The notes under the pieces are model-generated. The model saw only the letters and a program-made list of their open reading frames with translations. It had not been told where the DNA came from and searched no databases. A stretch of 47,038 nt of DNA from Paludibacter sp. (GTDB lineage Bacteria > Bacteroidota > Bacteroidia > Bacteroidales > Paludibacteraceae). The position numbers and the translations under genes are program-made. The stretch lies in the NCBI GenBank assembly GCA_031292575.1, contig JARLGX010000036.1, positions 1-47,038 of the forward strand. Reading direction: 5' to 3'. Positions 44,441 to 47,038 of this stretch are shown here, one piece after another. Each line of letters begins with the position of its first letter. Within the stretch, counting starts at the first letter, position 1.

Positions 44441-44598
44441 TAGAGATTATATAAGTTAGTTTTTTATTGACCCCCAAATGGGGGCTTTAAGACCAAGTAT
44501 GTAAAATTCTCTTTAATGATATTCTTTTCTTAGAATCACTCTTGAGCCCCCATTTGGGGGTTTGGGGGTCAATAAAAAACTAACTTATATAAACTCTA
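44441..44598. repeat. Large inverted repeat (MITE-like)
   Basis: The left arm (44441-44486) and right arm (44545-44598) pair over about 46 bases with one mismatch near the outer end. The right arm has an extra 8 bases because its C/G block is doubled (GGGGGTTTGGGGG). The outer ends are TAGAG/CTCTA; the middle of the arms reads TTAGTTTTTTATTGACCCCC. The 58-base interior is AT-rich and non-coding. The form is that of a non-autonomous mobile element or a large hairpin RNA; the doubled GGGGG block points to slippage or recombination. Confidence 0.7.
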
Positions 44599-44631
44599 AT
44601 CATGTTTTGTGCATACAGTATTTCGGAAAAT

Positions 44632-44998
44632 AAATAGTTACTGAAAGTTTTAGAATATATTCTCTAGCGTTCAGAATATATTCCCTACGACTCAGAGTAT
44701 ATTATTTTACTCTGCGAATATATTCCCAAAGCAAGATTATATATCCGGAGAGTTTAAGAATAACCTCGTAAAGTTTAAGGATATATTCTCAAAGCAAGAT
44801 TATATATACGGGAACAAAATTAATATATCCTGAAAGCAAGATTATATATACAGGAACAAAATTTATATATTCTGAATGCTAGATTATATATTCTAAATGG
44901 TCGAGAATATGTTCTGAGACTCTCAGAATATGTTCTGAAAGTTCGAGAATATGTTCTGAAAGCTTAAGAATACATTCTCAAAATATATGATATTGTTT
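44632..44998 (+). repeat. Helically phased 21-bp tandem array upstream of the Fn3-tailed gene
   Basis: Sixteen 10-bp cores start at 44653 and at every 21st base to 44968 without any insertion or deletion. Their consensus is GAATATATTC, a perfect palindrome, varying as GAATATGTTC, GGATATATTC, TTATATATTC, TTATATATAC and TAATATATCC. Between cores the units tend to read TGAAAGTTCGA or AAAGCAAGA. Degraded half-units continue at both ends (44632, 44989). A 42-bp dimer is nearly repeated (44791-44832 and 44833-44874). Stops in all frames exclude coding. Spacing of exactly two DNA turns places all cores on one face of the helix, as expected for cooperative protein binding. The array ends about 70 bases before the start codon. 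Confidence 0.8.
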
Positions 44999-45068
44999 GC
45001 ACCTAAAAGATAAACAGATAAGAAATAGCGATTTACAAACTTTATATTAACCATTAAAATTTTAAATT

Positions 45069-45734
45069 ATGTCTGATTATGTTCCAAAAACAGATGCCGA
45101 TTTTCACGTTTGGCAGATTAATTTAATTACCATTCTTACGGAGCTTGGCCTTACTAGTGGCATGCCCGAAGAAGTGCTTACTTCCTTAAAGGCTAATCAG
45201 GCGCGCTGGACAGCGGCCTATGAAAAAGCTAATAACAAACAAAACCGTACCTCGGCCGACGTGATTACCAAAAACGAGGCGGGCGAAGGTTTTACGAAAG
45301 AAATTCGTGATACGGTGCAACAATGGTTAGTACGCAACCCCAAAGTGTCTGATGGCGACCGTGTGCGGATGGGCATTACGGTGCGTACAACCACCCATAC
45401 ACCGGTGCCGCCACCTTCTACGATGCCTGTGGGCAGTGTCGATTTCTCCTTGCGGTTGCAGCATACCATTTCGTTTTACGACCAAGCCTCGGCACACAGC
45501 AATGCCAAGCCCGAGGGCGTTACCGGATGCGAAATTTACGTTAAAGTCGATGGCGAAGCTCCTAAAAGCGTGGAGGAAATGAATTTTCAGGGAACATGCA
45601 GTGCTTCTCCGTTTGAAGTAAAATTTGATAGTTCAAAAGCAGGTAAAACTGCCTGGTACTGGCTGCGCTGGGTAAACCGCAAAGGTGAAGCCGGACCCTG
45701 GAGTACACCGATTAGTGCTATGATAGTGGGGTGA
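45069..45734 (+). CDS. Unknown Fn3-tailed protein, copy 2 (behind the 21-bp array)
   Basis: A 221-residue protein without a signal peptide or membrane segment. It starts MSDYVPKTDADFHVWQINL. A helical N-terminal part includes MPEEVLTSLKANQARWTAAY, followed by EKANNKQNRT; a proline-rich link (TPVPPPSTMPVG) follows; and beta-like sequence ends in WYWLRWVNRKGEAGPWSTPI. It is a paralogue of the 1922-2629 protein: the EV ... W ... Y-x-K ... RT block, the NP-x-V motif and the RW-x-N ... GPWS ending align along the length. Its base composition is richer in GC than its surroundings, suggesting recent arrival or strong codon selection. Function is unknown; the large operator-like array suggests tight or strong regulation. 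Confidence 0.8.
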   Translation: MSDYVPKTDADFHVWQINLITILTELGLTSGMPEEVLTSLKANQARWTAAYEKANNKQNRTSADVITKNEAGEGFTKEIRDTVQQWLVRNPKVSDGDRVRMGITVRTTTHTPVPPPSTMPVGSVDFSLRLQHTISFYDQASAHSNAKPEGVTGCEIYVKVDGEAPKSVEEMNFQGTCSASPFEVKFDSSKAGKTAWYWLRWVNRKGEAGPWSTPISAMIVG

Positions 45735-45753
45735 CACATCATCCAGTACAGTC

Positions 45754-45777
45754 AAACAGTCATCAGATGACTGTTTT
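45754..45777 (+). terminator. Terminator of the second Fn3-tailed gene
   Basis: AAACAGTCATC (45754-45764) and GATGACTGTTT (45766-45776) are perfect arms around one base, so a stem with a small loop forms, followed by TTTTAG. It lies 20 bases after the stop codon. Confidence 0.75.
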
Positions 45778-45788
45778 AGTCTATATAA

Positions 45789-45844
45789 AAAAAGGCGGAG
45801 CCGGTTTAATAATTGTTAGCGCAATTATACCGACCTCCGCTTTG
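45789..45844. terminator. Second, longer hairpin
   Basis: AAAGGCGGAGCCGG ... AATTG on the left pairs imperfectly with CAATTATACCGACCTCCGCTTT on the right (ending 45843), and TTTGTTT follows. Two hairpins in a row also follow the paralogue at 1922-2629. Confidence 0.6.
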
Positions 45845-45884
45845 TTTATTCTCCCCATGCAGCAGATTTTTTCTTTTCACCCGA

Positions 45885-45940
45885 CAAACCGCCTAAAGCG
45901 GTTGTTCGGCTTGCATGCCTCCGACCGGTTTGCGGTCTGA
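45885..45940. repeat. Two small GC-rich hairpins
   Basis: ACAAACCGC-CTAAA-GCGGTTGT lies near 45885-45906 and GACCG-GTTTG-CGGTC near 45924-45938. With the two hairpins before them they form a cluster of four in 190 bases. They may be repeat units or RNA structure in the 3' untranslated region. Confidence 0.5.
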
Positions 45941-46196
45941 AACATAATAATGGTATGTTTTAATCTAAACAAATTTTCACCATGCACTTAATTGAAAATT
46001 AAATTAAACAATTCATTGTTAATGTAGAAAAATGTAATTATCTTTGAGGTTTTATTTCATTAAAAAACAATAATTACTTCAATAACTAAACTAATTAACA
46101 AGTTGGATATACCCAGTAGTGTTAAATTCAAGTAATTTTGTATGTATTTAAAATACAGTAATTTATAAATAAAGAACACGGGGTATAAATGCGATA

Positions 46197-46239
46197 TAAA
46201 CCCAGTTAACTGGGTTTATTCAATTTCAACTGGGTTTAT
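46197..46239. repeat. Perfect 22-bp palindrome plus a third half-site
   Basis: TAAACCCAGTT (46197-46207) and AACTGGGTTTA (46208-46218) form a perfect palindrome. AACTGGGTTTA is repeated once more at 46229-46239. The arrangement of a full site and a half-site 21 bases away suggests an operator, perhaps for the downstream gene, but no regulator is linked to it. Confidence 0.5.
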
Positions 46240-46490
46240 ACTAGTGTTAGGGGTTATAGCAGAAAAAAAAGACAGTTCTGCAATTTGGGATAAAATCTTT
46301 GACGAACTGTCCGCTTCGTGACTCGACTTGACGAATCTGTAACGACAGAATTTGCTGACTTTTGAACTTTTATTCTGCGGACAATTCCTCGCAGATTTTT
46401 ATGGAAGAAAAAATAAGAAAAACGACTTTTAATTCCGACTAAGACAACCATAACGACTAATAAATAGTGAGTAACAGTTAACTGAAGAAT

Positions 46491-46835
46491 ATGAAAATGA
46501 GTAATATATCCTGGAAAATTCCAAAAAATAATATTGGAGAAAAAATAATTCCTAAGATGCCAGAACTTAAAGAATATGTTGGTAAACCCTATTCTGAATA
46601 TGTTGATGCAATGAAAGTGTATGAAAAAACAATGTCTGAGTTTGAAGTACCTGAAAACACAATAACTAACAAGAATAGAGGCTCGATTTTAAAAACGTTT
46701 ATAATTGCTTTATCTATTATTATATCTTCTTGTGTTATTGGATACGCTTACTACGAATCGAATAGATATTGGGTAATGGGCAGTTGCGTTATCGATAAAT
46801 ATAATGCGACATTTATAGTTTTGCAAAAGCAATAA
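46491..46835 (+). CDS. Small single-span membrane protein of unknown function
   Basis: A 114-residue protein (or 112 from the second ATG at 46497). A polar N-terminal part rich in Lys and Pro (residues 1-66) is followed by one hydrophobic helix, TFIIALSIIISSCVIGYAYY (about residues 69-88), and a short end with ESNRYWVMGSCVIDKYNATFIVLQKQ. The arrangement suggests an inner-membrane protein with a cytoplasmic N-terminus. No family is recognised. It is AT-rich and lies in an accessory-looking stretch with no obvious partner gene in the window. Confidence 0.5.
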   Translation: MKMSNISWKIPKNNIGEKIIPKMPELKEYVGKPYSEYVDAMKVYEKTMSEFEVPENTITNKNRGSILKTFIIALSIIISSCVIGYAYYESNRYWVMGSCVIDKYNATFIVLQKQ

Positions 46836-46952
46836 ACTTTGTTAGGATAAATCGCAATTGACAAATAAGCAATACTTTGTGATAGTTTGACACAGTTCCC
46901 CCTGTCGTGCCGGATATGTCCATAATTAGCTGAGCAAAGTTTGTCACTGGTG

Positions 46953-46978
46953 GGTGGGATTTTCTTTTTAATCCCACC
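46953..46978. terminator. Hairpin near the window end
   Basis: GGTGGGATT (46953-46961) pairs perfectly with AATCCCACC (46970-46978). The tail GTTTGTAC is not a strong T-run. It may end the transcript of the small membrane protein gene 118 bases upstream, or belong to the next gene's leader. Confidence 0.55.
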
Positions 46979-47038
46979 GTTTGTACTATGAGGAATTGTA
47001 TTCCGATAAACAAATTGGTTTTTAAGACCGCATTACAA

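Larger units (their letters stand above)
44295..45068. other. Intergenic stretch holding an inverted repeat and a tandem array
   Basis: Apart from a small hairpin (ATTTGCT/AGCAAAT, about 44383-44409), the stretch consists of the 44441-44598 inverted repeat and the 44632-44998 tandem array, followed by about 70 bases of leader of the gene at 45069. Confidence 0.7.
45735..46490. other. Intergenic stretch with successive hairpins and a palindrome
   Basis: After the Fn3-tailed gene come the terminator at 45754-45777, three further hairpins (45789-45945) and an AACTGGGTTTA repeat group (46197-46239). Between 46255 and 46440 short words such as GACAGTTCTGC, GACAGAATTTGC and TTCTGCGGAC recur, suggesting a decayed repeat. 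No gene is supported; short frames on either strand there have no protein character. Confidence 0.5.

Noticed and set aside
44545-44570. G-quadruplex
   Set aside because: Only two adjacent GGGGG runs occur on one strand; four are needed for a simple intramolecular quadruplex.
44632-44998. CRISPR array
   Set aside because: Units are 21 bp, too short for repeat plus spacer, the cores are degenerate and there are no cas genes nearby.
44632-44998. Coding heptad repeat
   Set aside because: A 21-base period equals seven codons, but all frames contain stops across the array.
45731-45940. A 69-codon plus-strand frame overlapping the end of the Fn3-tailed gene
   Set aside because: It spans the terminator hairpins and has no family features.
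46254-46451. A 65-codon minus-strand frame
   Set aside because: It lies in short recurring non-coding words; low complexity and no support.

Overview
The window looks like a chromosomal segment of a Bacteroidota (Bacteroidetes) bacterium, most likely of the order Bacteroidales. The evidence is moderately AT-rich DNA, few Shine-Dalgarno sequences, Bacteroidetes-type promoters (-7 TAnnTTTG with TTG near -33) before several genes, lipoprotein RND adaptors, and typical gene sets: the radical-SAM/TIGR03915 pair, the YyaL-type thioredoxin protein, and an mce-mmdA-gamma-biotin carrier operon. The propionate-type operon would fit a Paludibacter-like propionate producer; that is inference and not a species call.

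Layout. 1-863 holds the possible end of a gene and several small palindromic repeats. 864-2629 encodes a membrane-anchored LytTR regulator followed by an unknown Fn3-tailed protein, separated by short tandem repeats. 3262-3981 is an exported SGNH hydrolase flanked by a direct repeat. 4252-12608 is a tripartite RND efflux operon (adaptor, pump, TolC-like lipoprotein) followed by three Rossmann-fold oxidoreductases. 12609-14352 is a long stretch without genes that carries a promoter, two boxA-like motifs and an orphan hairpin terminator. 14353-18304 holds a YgiQ radical-SAM enzyme convergent with the radical-SAM/TIGR03915 pair. 18476-25041 has yyaL with an outer-membrane protein, a DUF1295 membrane enzyme, small unknowns and a Gcw_chp-type protein. 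25317-33843 is mostly housekeeping: aspS, fabD, rsmG, an MBL hydrolase, nadD, gmk, yicC and a TrpB2-type tryptophan synthase beta chain behind a likely attenuator. 34150-36899 is the methylmalonyl/propionyl-CoA operon. 36982-43707 is a small protein and a second, MarR-linked, RND efflux operon. 43891-47038 is a low-gene-density accessory end with a frameshifted gene, a large inverted repeat, a long tandem array and a second Fn3-tailed protein.

The most interesting thing is a candidate undescribed regulon joining the two ends of the window. The proteins at 1922-2629 and 45069-45734 are full-length paralogues. Upstream of the first (1776-1835) are three tandem 20-bp units beginning GAATATGTCCTGAAA. 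Upstream of the second (about 44632-44998) is an indel-free array of at least sixteen 21-bp units, several reading GAATATGTTCTGAAA. The same motif on a two-helical-turn pitch at both loci, with a membrane LytTR DNA-binding protein next to one of them, suggests that this protein controls both. A C-terminal remnant at 23858-23944 may be a third, decayed family member.

Other points are a tryptophan-type leader peptide plus terminator before trpB2, a carboxylase operon whose gamma-like subunit lacks its membrane anchor, and a possible long noncoding transcript in 12.8-14.2 kb.
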